From Thioalkalivibrio sulfidiphilus (lineage in GTDB: Bacteria > Pseudomonadota > Gammaproteobacteria > Ectothiorhodospirales > Ectothiorhodospiraceae): DNA of 64,000 nucleotides. Every line of letters begins with the position of its first letter. Position 1 is the first letter of the stretch. This document shows positions 40,014-48,525 of this stretch, one piece after another. The stretch is from positions 25,383-89,382 of the forward strand of contig NZ_KB898928.1 in the NCBI RefSeq assembly GCF_000377945.1. The letters are read 5' to 3'. The position numbers and the translations under genes are program-made. The notes under the pieces are model-generated. The model made no database searches and had not been told where the DNA came from. It was given only the letters and a program-made list of their open reading frames with translations.

Positions 40014-41680
40014 CCGCCGCGCTGCTGCTCGCCGTGCCCCTGCTGCCCCTGCTGCTGGCCGCGCTGGTGCCGTGGCGGGGGATGACCCGGCTGCAATGGC
40101 TGACGCCGCTCGCGGTGCTGCCCGGGCTCGCCGTGGTCCTGTTCCTGCCGGATGGCAGCCACGCCAGCTACCCCTGGCTGATCATGGGCATGGACCTGCA
40201 GCTGGATGCCACCGGGCGGGTGTTCCTGCTGTTGACCACCCTGCTCTGGGGCGCGGCCGGGCTCTATGGTCTGGGCTACCTGCGCGGCCAGGACCATACG
40301 GCCCGATACCACCTGTTCTTCCTGCTGGCCATGGCCGGCAACCTGGGCCTGGTGCTGGCCGCCGATGCTGTGGGCTTTTACCTGTTCTTCGCCCTGATGA
40401 GTCTGTCCTCCTACGGGCTGGTGGTGCATGCCGGGGGAGACGCGGTCTATCGCGCCGGACGCATCTACCTGATCATGGCGGTGGTCGGCGAGCTGCTGCT
40501 GTTCGCGGGCCTGGTGCTGCATGTTTCCGCCGCGGGCGGCTACCACTTCAGCCTGATGGCGGCCACGCCCCTGCAACCGGTCACGGCCGCCCTGCTGCTG
40601 ATCGGCTTCGGCATCAAGGCGGGCCTGATTCCCCTGCACGTGTGGCTGCCCCTGGCCCACCCAGCCGCGCCCACACCGGCCAGCGCGGTGCTCTCCGGGG
40701 CCATGATCAAGGCGGGTCTGCTGGGCTGGCTGCGCCTGTTGCAGCTGGAGGGACCCGGTTGGGAGGCCCTGGGCTGGCTGCTGGTGACGCTGGGGCTTGC
40801 GGGCGCCTTCCTCGCCGCGCTGGTGGGTGTGCTGCAAAGCCGCCCCAAGACCATCCTGGCCTACTCCAGCATCAGCCAGATGGGGCTCATGATCTGCGGC
40901 GTGGGCCTGATCTTCCTGTTGCCCGATCTCGGCGACCTGCTGCTGGCGGCGGTGGTGCTCTATGCCCTGCACCACGGGCTCGCCAAGGGCGCGCTGTTCC
41001 TCGGTGTCGGCATCGTGGAGCGCAGGCGTGCGCCCTGGGTCCTGGCGGTGCTGGCGGTGCCCGCGCTGGCCCTGGCCGGACTGCCCTGGACCAGCGGGGC
41101 CCTGGCCAAGCAGTCGCTCAAGTCCCCCCTCTACGAGGCGCTCCCGGCCTGGGTAGGTACGGTGGAAACCCTGCTGACCCTGGCCGCCGTGGGCACCACC
41201 CTGCTCATGGCCCGTTTCCTGTGGTGTCTGTGGATCAAGGGCGCAGCCAGGCCGGGCGCTTTGCCCTGGCAGATGTGGGTGCCCTGGCTGGTGTTGTCAT
41301 TCGCGGCCCTGGTCCTGCCCTGGGTCTGGGCCGGGGAGGCGGGTTCGGCCTGGTCCCTGATCTGGCCCCTGATACTGGGTGTCGTGCTGTCCCTGGCGGG
41401 TCTGCTTGCCTGGCGTGGCCTGCGGGTGCCGCAGGTGCCGGAGGGGGATGTGCTGTTGCCGGTGGAAGGCCTTGCACGCTGGCTGGCACGCACCGTCCGG
41501 TCCGCGCCCCGCCTCTGGCAGACCGCCGGTGACGGCCCCGCCCGCGCCCGCCTGCGCCTGGCCTGGCGCCGCACCCGTCATGGCGCGGCGCGTCTGGAGG
41601 CGGGCCTGGGTCGCTGGGAGACCGTGGGCATCGTCTTCATGGCGCTGCTGGTGGGGGTGTTCGTGAGTCTCTGGGTTTGA
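40010..41680 (+). CDS. Proton-conducting membrane subunit (MnhD-like), third of three
   Basis: 556 residues from a GTG overlapping the previous stop. Core block GFGIKAGLIPLHVWLPLAHPAAPTPASAVLSGAMIKAGLLGW. An extra hydrophilic C-terminal part (ARTVRSAPRLWQTAGDGPARARLRLAWRRTR) is followed by a last helix (VGIVFMALLVGVFVSLWV), as in hydrogenase-linked members. Last gene of the operon. Confidence 0.87.
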   Translation: MTAALLLAVPLLPLLLAALVPWRGMTRLQWLTPLAVLPGLAVVLFLPDGSHASYPWLIMGMDLQLDATGRVFLLLTTLLWGAAGLYGLGYLRGQDHTARYHLFFLLAMAGNLGLVLAADAVGFYLFFALMSLSSYGLVVHAGGDAVYRAGRIYLIMAVVGELLLFAGLVLHVSAAGGYHFSLMAATPLQPVTAALLLIGFGIKAGLIPLHVWLPLAHPAAPTPASAVLSGAMIKAGLLGWLRLLQLEGPGWEALGWLLVTLGLAGAFLAALVGVLQSRPKTILAYSSISQMGLMICGVGLIFLLPDLGDLLLAAVVLYALHHGLAKGALFLGVGIVERRRAPWVLAVLAVPALALAGLPWTSGALAKQSLKSPLYEALPAWVGTVETLLTLAAVGTTLLMARFLWCLWIKGAARPGALPWQMWVPWLVLSFAALVLPWVWAGEAGSAWSLIWPLILGVVLSLAGLLAWRGLRVPQVPEGDVLLPVEGLARWLARTVRSAPRLWQTAGDGPARARLRLAWRRTRHGAARLEAGLGRWETVGIVFMALLVGVFVSLWV

Positions 41681-41697
41681 GGGTGGTTGAAGACGTT

Positions 41698-41868
41698 TAG
41701 CCACAGAGGGCACAGAGGACGCAGAGAAAAAACCAAACGGCAAAACATGGGTCTCTCGCAAAGATGCGAAGCCGCAAAGAGAACTTTTTTGAAAGATCTT
41801 TTGTTTACTTCACGACTTTGCGTCTTCGCGAGAGAAATGAGTTTTTTCTCTGTGTCCTCTGTGGCTAA
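41698..41868 (+). repeat. Nested inverted 9-nt-period arrays
   Basis: Outer arms: TTAGCCACAGAGGGCACAGA... (41698-41733) and TTTTTTCTCTGTGTCCTCTG... (41842-41868). Inner arms: CTCTCGCAAAGATGCGAAGC... (41753-41784) and GACTTTGCGTCTTCGCGAGA (41813-41832). Units of 9 nt (CACAGAGGA; CGCAAAGAT). Confidence 0.85.
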
Positions 41869-41882
41869 TAAATCACCCTGAT

Positions 41883-41914
41883 GTAGGTTGGACTGAGCGC
41901 AGCGATGTCCAACA
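41883..41914 (+). repeat. REP-like palindrome (GTAGGTTGGACTGAGC type)
   Basis: GTAGGTTGGACTGAGCGCAG...GTCCAACA forms a hairpin with TTGGAC/GTCCAA arms and is a type dispersed in many gammaproteobacterial genomes. The remaining sequence up to 42012 shows no gene. Confidence 0.65.
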
Positions 41915-42012
41915 TGGCGGCATAGATTCGGCATATTGGGGTTCGTTCCTCACCCCAAGCTACGAGCGACGTTCAACAACGCACCGCCCCGAAGTGGTCA
42001 CAAGCGGTTATC

Positions 42013-42075
42013 CTTGCCACTTGCCACTTGCCACTTGCCACTTGCCACTTGCCACTTGCCACTTGCCACTTGCCA
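42013..42075 (+). repeat. Nine perfect CTTGCCA heptamers
   Basis: Nine uninterrupted copies of CTTGCCA end nine bases before the tauE-like ATG. It is the longest uniform array in the window and has no left arm. In an open frame it would translate as CHLPLAT repeats, which is why an upstream start for the next gene is rejected. Confidence 0.95.
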
Positions 42076-42083
42076 CTGTCTTT

Positions 42084-42842
42084 ATGGATCCGCTCAATAT
42101 CCTGGTCATCTCCCTCGCCGCCCTGGTGGCCGGTGCCATCAACGCGCTGGCGGGCGGCGGCAGTTTTCTGACCCTGCCGGCCCTGGTGTTCACGGGCGTG
42201 CCGCCGGTGGCGGCCAATGCCACGGGCACGGCGGCGCTGTTGCCGGGGTATCTCGCCAGCGCCTGGAGCTACCGGGACCTGATCCGTTCCCCGGGTATCG
42301 GCCTGTCGGTGACGGCGGTGGTGGTGCTGGGCACCCTGGGCGGGGCGCTGGGCGCGACCCTGCTGCTGTTCACCTCCAACGAGGCCTTCCGGGTGATCGT
42401 GCCCTGGCTGCTGTTGTTCGCCACCCTGCTGTTCGCCTTCGGTCCGCGCATCCACGCCCTGCTGTCGCGCCGGGCCTCGGCAGGCAGGGGTGGTTTCTGG
42501 GGCAAGCTGGGGATCGTGGGTGTATGCGGCTACGGCGGGTATTTCAACGGCGGCATGGGCATCGTCATGCTGGCCATGTTCCGCCTGCTGGGGGTGAAGG
42601 ATCTGAACGTGGCCAACGGCCTGAAGAACCTGCTCTCGGCGGTGCTGACCCTGATCGCGGTGCTGATCTACGCCGCCGGCGGGGTGATCTCCTGGCCCGA
42701 GACCGTGCCCATGGCCATCGCCGCCACCCTGGGCGGCATCGCCGGCGCCTGGATCGGCCGGGCCATCCCGCCGCAACTGCTGCGCAACGGTATCGTGGTG
42801 GTGGGGGCTGTCACCACGGTGCTGTTCTTCCTGGATATTTGA
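42084..42842 (+). CDS. TauE/SafE (DUF81) family anion exporter
   Basis: 252 residues, about eight helices. N-terminal AGAINALAGGGSFLTLPALV is the family signature, and the second half repeats it (GYFNGGMGIVMLAMFRLLG). Members export sulfite, sulfoacetate or related compounds; the substrate here is unknown, though sulfite would suit the ETHE1-type gene at 18329. Start ATG at 42084. Confidence 0.88.
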   Translation: MDPLNILVISLAALVAGAINALAGGGSFLTLPALVFTGVPPVAANATGTAALLPGYLASAWSYRDLIRSPGIGLSVTAVVVLGTLGGALGATLLLFTSNEAFRVIVPWLLLFATLLFAFGPRIHALLSRRASAGRGGFWGKLGIVGVCGYGGYFNGGMGIVMLAMFRLLGVKDLNVANGLKNLLSAVLTLIAVLIYAAGGVISWPETVPMAIAATLGGIAGAWIGRAIPPQLLRNGIVVVGAVTTVLFFLDI

Positions 42843-42848
42843 GGGGCG

Positions 42849-42926
42849 AATTCAAAATTCAAAATTCAAAATTCAAAGGGAAATTGCGGACTCCCCCTTT
42901 GAATTTTGAATGTTGAATCTTGAATT
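42849..42926 (+). repeat. Inverted heptamer array, ATTCAAA/TTGAATT family
   Basis: Left arm AATTCAA repeated four times then AGGG; right arm CCCTTTGAATT, TTGAATG, TTGAATC, TTGAATT. Spacer about 15 bases. Lies between the convergent tauE-like and dctM genes. Confidence 0.9.
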
Positions 42927-42935
42927 GCCTTCAAC

Positions 42936-44261
42936 TTACCAGCCAATCGCCTCCGGCAGCCACAGGGTGATGGCCGGGAACAGGATGATCAGGCCCAGGG
43001 CCACCAGCTGGATGATCACGAAGGGCACGGCGCCCTTGTAGATGTGGGCGGTGGTGATGCCTTTCGGCGCGACCCCCTTCATGAAGATCAGCGACCAGCC
43101 GAAGGGGGGCGTGAGGAAGGAGGTCTGCAGGTTCATGGCGATCAGGATCGCGATCCACACCATGGAGAACTCCGGCACCCCGGCCAGGAAGGGCAGGAAC
43201 AGGGGCACCACGATGAAGGTGATCTGGATCCACTCCAGGAAGAAACCCAGCAGGAAGATCAGCAGCATCATGAACAGCAGGGTGCCCATGGGGCCGCCGG
43301 GCACGAAGTCCACCATGGCCTCGATGAGGAATTCGCCATCCAGGCCGCGGAAGGCCAGGGCGAACACCTGGGAGGCGATCAGCACGAAGAACACCATGGC
43401 GGTGATGCGCACCGAGACCATCACCGCCTCGATGAAGGTCTTGCGTTCCAGGCGGCCCATCAGGGCGGCCACCACCACCGCGCCCACGGCGCCGACAGCG
43501 GCGGCCTCGGTGGGGGCGGCGATGCCGCCGATGATGGAGCCGAGCACCGCCAGCACGAGGGCGAGCGGCGGCAGCACCGAGGTGACCAGGTCCTTCAGCA
43601 ACTGCAGCTTGCTCACCTGGGCCCGCTCCTCGGCGTCGATGGCGGGCACGTCGGCGGCGTTCCACCACGCCAGGGCCAGCAGGTAGACCACGTACAGGCC
43701 GGCGAGCATCAGGCCGGGGATCAGGGCGGCGGCGAACAGGCTGCCCACGGACAGGTTCATGGTGTCCGCCAGCACCAGCAGCACCAGGCTGGGCGGGATG
43801 ATCTGGCCGAGCGTTCCCGAGGCACAGATGGTGCCGCAGGCCACGGACTTCTTGTAGCCGCGACGCAGCAGGGTGGGCAGCGCCATCAGGGTGAGGGTGA
43901 CGATGGCCGCGCCCACGATGCCCGTGGCCGCGCCCATCAGCACGCCCACCAGGATCACCGCCAGGGCCATGCCGCCGGGCAGGCCGCCGGCGGCGTGACC
44001 GATCACGTCCAGCATGCGTTCCGCCACCCGGGTCTTGTCCAGCATCACCCCCATGAACACGAACAGGGGGATGGCCAGCAGTGTGTAGTTGGTGATGGTG
44101 CCGAAGATGCGTGCGGGCAGCAGCTCGAACAGCCAGCCGTCGAAACCGATGAAGCCGAACACGAAGCCCACCGCGGCGATGGCGAAGGCCACCGGCATGC
44201 CGGTCAGGACCAGCACGAAGAAGGCCACCACCATCATCAGGGCGATGTACTCAAGCGGCAT
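42936..44261 (-). CDS. dctM: TRAP transporter large permease (DctM family)
   Basis: 441 residues, about 12-13 helices (GGLPGGMALAVILVGVLMGAATGIVGAAIVTL is the family core). The ATG at 44261 sits 9-10 bases after AGGAG; an ATG at 44270 is too close to that site. It overlaps dctQ by 11 bases. With DctQ and DctP it imports an organic acid driven by the Na+ gradient. Confidence 0.92.
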   Translation of the reverse strand: MPLEYIALMMVVAFFVLVLTGMPVAFAIAAVGFVFGFIGFDGWLFELLPARIFGTITNYTLLAIPLFVFMGVMLDKTRVAERMLDVIGHAAGGLPGGMALAVILVGVLMGAATGIVGAAIVTLTLMALPTLLRRGYKKSVACGTICASGTLGQIIPPSLVLLVLADTMNLSVGSLFAAALIPGLMLAGLYVVYLLALAWWNAADVPAIDAEERAQVSKLQLLKDLVTSVLPPLALVLAVLGSIIGGIAAPTEAAAVGAVGAVVVAALMGRLERKTFIEAVMVSVRITAMVFFVLIASQVFALAFRGLDGEFLIEAMVDFVPGGPMGTLLFMMLLIFLLGFFLEWIQITFIVVPLFLPFLAGVPEFSMVWIAILIAMNLQTSFLTPPFGWSLIFMKGVAPKGITTAHIYKGAVPFVIIQLVALGLIILFPAITLWLPEAIGW

Positions 44262-44808
44262 GGCGTGCATTCTCCTTGTTGTTGCGGGACGGGCGGCGGT
44301 AGTGGAACACCAGCTTGCGCGCGGCGCGCAGGGCCTGGCGCAGGGCCTCGGCGATGATCAGCACGAAGCCGACGAGGATCATCATCTTGGGCAGGAACAG
44401 CCAGGGCATGCCGCCGGGGTTGGGCGAGCCCTCGCTGCGGGTGTAGGAGACCATCATGTAGTCCCAGCCGTAGAAGATCATCAGCGCGGAGACGGGCAGG
44501 GCGACCAGCACCATGGTGAGCAGGTCGAGCCACAGTTTCCCGATACGGCTGAAGTTGTGGGAGAAGATGTCCACCCGCACATGTTCGTCGTAGCGCATGG
44601 CGTAGGAGATGCCGGTCATCACCGACAGGGACAGCAGGTACCACTCCAGTTCCTGCAGCCACATGGCGCCCGTGCCCAGGGCATAGCGGGCGAACATGTT
44701 GGAGAAGATGAGCAGGATCATCAGCACCATGGCGATGCCCGAGATCCAGCCGGAGAAACTCGTAATCCAGTTGAGGCCCCGTTCAAGGCCCAGTGACAGT
44801 CGTAACAT
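44251..44808 (-). CDS. dctQ: TRAP transporter small permease (DctQ family)
   Basis: 185 residues, four helices, ending in a basic tail. LQELEWYLLSLSVMTGISYAMRYDEHVRVDI is the DctQ signature. Follows dctP after a hairpin and overlaps dctM. Confidence 0.9.
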   Translation of the reverse strand: MLRLSLGLERGLNWITSFSGWISGIAMVLMILLIFSNMFARYALGTGAMWLQELEWYLLSLSVMTGISYAMRYDEHVRVDIFSHNFSRIGKLWLDLLTMVLVALPVSALMIFYGWDYMMVSYTRSEGSPNPGGMPWLFLPKMMILVGFVLIIAEALRQALRAARKLVFHYRRPSRNNKENARHAA

Positions 44809-44818
44809 GGAATTCCCC

Positions 44819-44849
44819 GACCGGGGCGGGCGCTCACGCCCGCCCCGGT
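44819..44849 (-). terminator. Intercistronic hairpin between dctP and dctQ
   Basis: GACCGGGGCGGGCG pairs with CGCCCGCCCCGGTT around CTCA. Located after dctP and before dctQM, it probably reduces readthrough or protects the dctP message, giving more binding protein than permease. Confidence 0.75.
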
Positions 44850-44871
44850 TGCCTAGGGTTTAGGGAATGGC

Positions 44872-45987
44872 TCAGCTCAGGATTTCCCGGCCCAGGTCGC
44901 GGATCTGGGTCTGGAACATGGTCTCCGAGTTGGCCTGCCAGCGGTCGTGCTTGGCCTTGAACTTGAAGTAGCTCTCGTGGACCTTGCGCACCAGCGGGTC
45001 CTTGGCGGCGTTGTCGTTGAGGATGTCCTTGGTGGCCTCCAGCAGCGCCTTGATGACGTCATCGGGCAGCGGGCGGAAGTTCACGCCGTGGTTGTTGATG
45101 AGGTCGTCCAGGGCATCCGCGTTGCGGGCCTCCAGGGTGGTGTGCGAGGTGATGTTACAGGCCGCGGCGCAGTTGCGCATGATGGCCTTGAGGTCGTTGG
45201 GCAGGGAGTCCCAGGCGGCCCGGTTGACCACCACCTCGGTGCTGGTGGCGGGTTCGTGCCAGCCGGAGGAGTAGTAGTTCTTGGCGGCGTTGTGCAGGCC
45301 CAGCTCGCGGTCGGAGTAGGGACCCACCCATTCCACGGCGTCGATGGCACCGCGCTCCAGGGCGGCGAACAGCTCACCGCCGGGCAGCAGGCGGGGGTTG
45401 GCGCCGATGGCCCGGTAGATGTCGCCGGCCAGGCCGGGCATGCGGATGTTCAGGCCGCGGAAGTCGGCCAGGCTCTCCACCGGGCGGCGGAACCAGCCCA
45501 CCGGCTGCACGCCGGTGCAGCCCACCACCAGGGGCACCAGGTTGAAGGGACGGTACACCTCTTCATAGAGCTCATAACCGCCGCCCTCGTTGAGCCAGGC
45601 GTTGTGGCCCTGGAAGGTCATGCCGAAGGGCACGGTGGTGAAGTACTGGGCGGCGAAGGACTTGTTGGCCCAGTAGTAGGCGCAGCCGTGGTTGAGCTGC
45701 ACCTGGCGGCCGGCGGAGGCGGCATCGAAGCCCTCGAAGGCGGGCACCAGCTCGCCGGCGGAGTACACGCGGATGCGGATGCGGCCGTTGGACATCTCCT
45801 CCACCCGGCGGGCGAAGTCGGTGGCGCTGCCGGGGCCGGCCTGGAAGAAGGGCAGACCGGCGGGCCAGGTGGTGGTCATGCGCCAGTTGAAGCGCTCCTG
45901 GGCCTTGACGATGGCGGGGGCACCGACGATGGCGGCACCGGCGGCCGCTGCGGTGCCTTTCAGAAAATCACGACGCTTGATGGACAT
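44872..45987 (-). CDS. dctP: TRAP transporter substrate-binding protein (DctP, TakP-like, Tat signal)
   Basis: 371 residues. The N-terminus SIKRRDFLKGTAAAAGAAIVGAPA is a twin-arginine signal, so the protein is exported folded. The mature part shows WPAGLPFFQAGPGSATDFARRVEEMSNG, FRGLNIRMPGLAGDIYRAIGA and AIDAVEWVGPYSDRELGLH, the pattern of the TakP subfamily that binds 2-oxo acids. Substrate inference is moderate. First gene of the dctPQM operon. Confidence 0.9.
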   Translation of the reverse strand: MSIKRRDFLKGTAAAAGAAIVGAPAIVKAQERFNWRMTTTWPAGLPFFQAGPGSATDFARRVEEMSNGRIRIRVYSAGELVPAFEGFDAASAGRQVQLNHGCAYYWANKSFAAQYFTTVPFGMTFQGHNAWLNEGGGYELYEEVYRPFNLVPLVVGCTGVQPVGWFRRPVESLADFRGLNIRMPGLAGDIYRAIGANPRLLPGGELFAALERGAIDAVEWVGPYSDRELGLHNAAKNYYSSGWHEPATSTEVVVNRAAWDSLPNDLKAIMRNCAAACNITSHTTLEARNADALDDLINNHGVNFRPLPDDVIKALLEATKDILNDNAAKDPLVRKVHESYFKFKAKHDRWQANSETMFQTQIRDLGREILS

Positions 45988-46270
45988 GTGGGCGATTCCT
46001 CCGACTTTGTGTCAGTTATTGTCAGACCGCCGGGCGGCGGGCCGGTTTTTCGACGCCGGAATAGGCTCCGGGTTCCGCTCAGCCGCGATTCGCGGCCGAA
46101 GGATTGAGTCTAGCAGGCCGTGCGGCGCTGCTGCCACAGGACACAGGCGCGGGCGCCCTGGCCTTGCAGGCTGTGGCACACTGTGTTCCGGGGTGACGGA
46201 TTTGCACCATGATGGTGTGGGATTTCCGGGATGAGATGATGATGTTATTCAGGAGACCGGGGGAGGGCCC

Positions 46271-46531
46271 ATGAACTACAGCGTCACGGACCTGATCGGC
46301 AACATCGGCGTGGCCATGGTGGTGTTCGCCTATTTCCGCCTGCAGATCGGGCGCTGGGGCTTCCATGACCTGCCCTACCTGCTGTCCAACCTGTGTGGCT
46401 CGTCGCTGATCATCGTGTCCCTGGTGTTCGACTTCAATCTCTCCACCATGATCCTGCAGATCTTCTGGATCGGCATCAGCCTGATCGGCCTGATGCACCT
46501 CTATCGCAAACGCACGGAGGCCGGCCCATGA
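46271..46531 (+). CDS. Small three-helix membrane protein (CBU_0592-like)
   Basis: 86 residues; three helices (IGNIGVAMVVFAYFRLQI, LLSNLCGSSLIIVSLVFDFN, MILQIFWIGISLIGLMHLY). Similar small proteins are annotated CBU_0592; function unknown. Its stop overlaps the yihY start (ATGA). The 283-base region upstream to dctP contains no recognised gene. Confidence 0.75.
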   Translation: MNYSVTDLIGNIGVAMVVFAYFRLQIGRWGFHDLPYLLSNLCGSSLIIVSLVFDFNLSTMILQIFWIGISLIGLMHLYRKRTEAGP

Positions 46532-47847
46532 CCCTCAATGACATCCAGGTTCGCGTGCGGGCCGTGCTGGAATACCGGGACCTGCGCAGCCTGCCGCGCT
46601 GGAAGCGACCCCTGATCGGTGCCCTGCGCATCGCCTGGGGCATCGGCCGGGAGGTCACCGAGGGACAGCTCACCCTGCGCGCCATGAGCCTGGTCTACAC
46701 CACCCTGCTGTCCATGGTGCCCCTGCTGGCCCTGTCGTTTTCCGTGCTCAAGGCCTTCGGGGCTCACAACCAGCTGGAGCCCCTGCTGCTCAGCCTCCTG
46801 GAGCCCCTGGGTCCCCAGGGGGTGGAGGTGGCGGAAAACGTCATTGGATTTGTGGATAACATGCGTGTCGGCGTGCTGGGCTTCATCGGCCTGATATTCC
46901 TTATCTATACGGTGATCGCGCTGGTGCAGAAGATCGAGAGCGCCTTCAACTACACCTGGCGCATCAATGGCACCCGGAGCCTGGCCCAGCGTTTCAGCAA
47001 TTATCTGAGCGTGATCCTGGTGGGTCCGGTACTGGTGGTCTCGGCCTTGGGGATCACCGCCTCCATCATGGCCACCTCGGTGATGCAGCAGGCCATGGAG
47101 GTGCAACTGCTGGGTGATGCGGTGCAGCTGGCCGGGCGCATGGTGCCCTACCTGCTGATCATCGGCGCCTTCATGTTCGTCTATGTGTTTGTGCCCAACA
47201 CCCGGGTGAAGCTTTTCCCCGCCCTGGTGGGCGCCGTGGTGGCGGGTCTGCTCTGGCAGAGCACCGGCTGGATCTTCGCCGCCATGATGGCCGGCTCCAC
47301 CCGCTATGCGGCCATCTACTCCAGTTTCGCCATCATGATCATGCTGCTCATCTGGATGTACCTGAGCTGGCTGATCCTGCTGATCGGCGCCAACGTTGCC
47401 TTCTTCGTCCAGTATCCGGAGTACATGCTGGTGCGTCGCGGGCAGGTGCAGCTGTCCAGCGCCCTGAAGGAGCGCCTGGCCCTGCGGGTGATGAAATCCA
47501 TCGGCACGCGTTTTCACGAGGGCAGGGGCCCCACGCCTCTGGACGACCTGGCCCATGAACTGGACATGCCCGTGGAGGCCGTGGAGCGGGTCACCGACGC
47601 CCTGCGCAAGGCGGGCCTGCTGGTCACCGCTGGTCAGGACCCGGTCAGTTTCGTCCCCGGCCGGGACACCGGCCAGATCACCCTCAAGGCCTGCCTGGAC
47701 GCCGTGCGCGGCGCCGACAGCACCGTGCCGGGACCCCGGGGGGAGGACGAACCGGTGGACACGCTCATGGAGGCGCTGGATCGGGCCCTGGGGGAGCGGC
47801 TGGAGGGATTGACCCTGGCGACGCTTATCGAGGGACGGGAGAAGTGA
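46528..47847 (+). CDS. YihY/BrkB family inner-membrane protein with C-terminal wHTH-like domain
   Basis: 439 residues. Six helices with the family blocks TLRAMSLVYTTLLSMVPLLAL, AAIYSSFAIMIMLLIWMYLSWLILLIGA. The last about 120 residues are cytoplasmic and look like a winged helix (TPLDDLAHELDMPVEAVERVTDALRKAGLLV). Formerly annotated as RNase BN in error. The stop codon (EK*) falls in the first heptamer of the array. Confidence 0.85.
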   Translation: MTLNDIQVRVRAVLEYRDLRSLPRWKRPLIGALRIAWGIGREVTEGQLTLRAMSLVYTTLLSMVPLLALSFSVLKAFGAHNQLEPLLLSLLEPLGPQGVEVAENVIGFVDNMRVGVLGFIGLIFLIYTVIALVQKIESAFNYTWRINGTRSLAQRFSNYLSVILVGPVLVVSALGITASIMATSVMQQAMEVQLLGDAVQLAGRMVPYLLIIGAFMFVYVFVPNTRVKLFPALVGAVVAGLLWQSTGWIFAAMMAGSTRYAAIYSSFAIMIMLLIWMYLSWLILLIGANVAFFVQYPEYMLVRRGQVQLSSALKERLALRVMKSIGTRFHEGRGPTPLDDLAHELDMPVEAVERVTDALRKAGLLVTAGQDPVSFVPGRDTGQITLKACLDAVRGADSTVPGPRGEDEPVDTLMEALDRALGERLEGLTLATLIEGREK

Positions 47848-47955
47848 GAAGTGTGAATTGGGAAGTGCGAACGGGCTCCAGACTCACCATCAACCTCATT
47901 CGGTGGGGGAATGGCGCGGCGACTTCGTACTTCCCTATTCACACTTCCGACTTCA
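47839..47955 (+). repeat. Inverted heptamer array, GAGAAGT/GTGAATT family
   Basis: Left arm GAGAAGT, GAGAAGT, GTGAATT, GGGAAGT, GCGAACG; right arm CTTCGTA, CTTCCCT, ATTCACA, CTTCCGA, CTTCAGG. The left arm ends yihY; the right arm encodes the end of the COQ10-like gene on the other strand. Confidence 0.9.
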
Positions 47956-48376
47956 GGCGCGTCTCAACGCGCCTGACAATCTCCTCGCTGAGCTTGCGCA
48001 CCAGGGGCGTGGCGGCCTTGTTGACCGCCTTCTCCATGAGCCGGCTCTTCAGGCTGTATTCCAGGCTCAGGGTGATGCGGGTACCGCCCTCCACGGCGCT
48101 GAGCCGGTAGCTGCCCTGGTTCCTCACCCCGGTGACCGAGCGCCAGGCCAGGCGCTCGTGGGGCACGCATTCGGTCACCTCCACCTCGAAGCTCATGGCC
48201 ATGCCCAGGGCCCGCACCTGCCAGCGGTAGCGGTCCTCTCCCAGGGGGATCACCTCTTCCACGGAGTCGGTGTACAGGGCGAAGTCCTCCACCCGGCTGA
48301 TCAGCGCGAACACCGCCTCGGGGGCGGCGGCGATCTCGACTTCATGTTCGATGACAGGCAAGGGGATACCACTCAA
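47939..48376 (-). CDS. SRPBCC / coenzyme Q-binding (COQ10-like) protein
   Basis: 145 residues; START-like fold with VEIAAAPEAVFALISRVEDFALYTDSVEEV and LEYSLKSRLMEKAVNKAATPLVRKLSEEIVRRVETRL. Family members bind ubiquinone or related hydrophobic ligands. There is no ATG; TTG codons at 48376 or 48361 are candidate starts, and a heptamer array abuts the 5' end. The last residues (LKSEV) are array-derived. Both gene ends thus touch repeats. Confidence 0.75.
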   Translation of the reverse strand: MSGIPLPVIEHEVEIAAAPEAVFALISRVEDFALYTDSVEEVIPLGEDRYRWQVRALGMAMSFEVEVTECVPHERLAWRSVTGVRNQGSYRLSAVEGGTRITLSLEYSLKSRLMEKAVNKAATPLVRKLSEEIVRRVETRLKSEV

Positions 48377-48508
48377 TTCAAAATTGAAAATTCAAGATTC
48401 AAAATTCAAGATTCAAGATTCAAAGGGGAAACAGCCAGTTGGTTGCCTGCGGGGCAGGGGTGGGCATAGGCTTTTCCTTTGAATTTTGAATATTGAATCT
48501 TGAATTGC
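48374..48508 (+). repeat. Inverted heptamer array, ATTCAAA/TTGAATT family
   Basis: Seven left-arm units (variants AATTCAA, AATTGAA, GATTCAA) end in AAGGGG; right arm CCTTTGAATT, TTGAATA, TTGAATC, TTGAATT. The spacer of about 40 bases contains GCCTGCGGGGCAGG. It lies between the COQ10-like gene and the pst promoter. Confidence 0.9.
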
Positions 48509-48525
48509 CCGTCCGGCGCCAGCCC

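Noticed and set aside
41994-42083. Upstream start giving a CHLPLAT-repeat N-terminus to the TauE/SafE protein
   Set aside because: It is only the translation of nine CTTGCCA repeats; the ATG at 42084 gives the family N-terminus.
45988-46270. Possible Pho box (TGTCAGTTATTGTCAG) upstream of dctP
   Set aside because: The two TGTCAG half-sites are 10 bp apart, not the 11 bp that PhoB needs.
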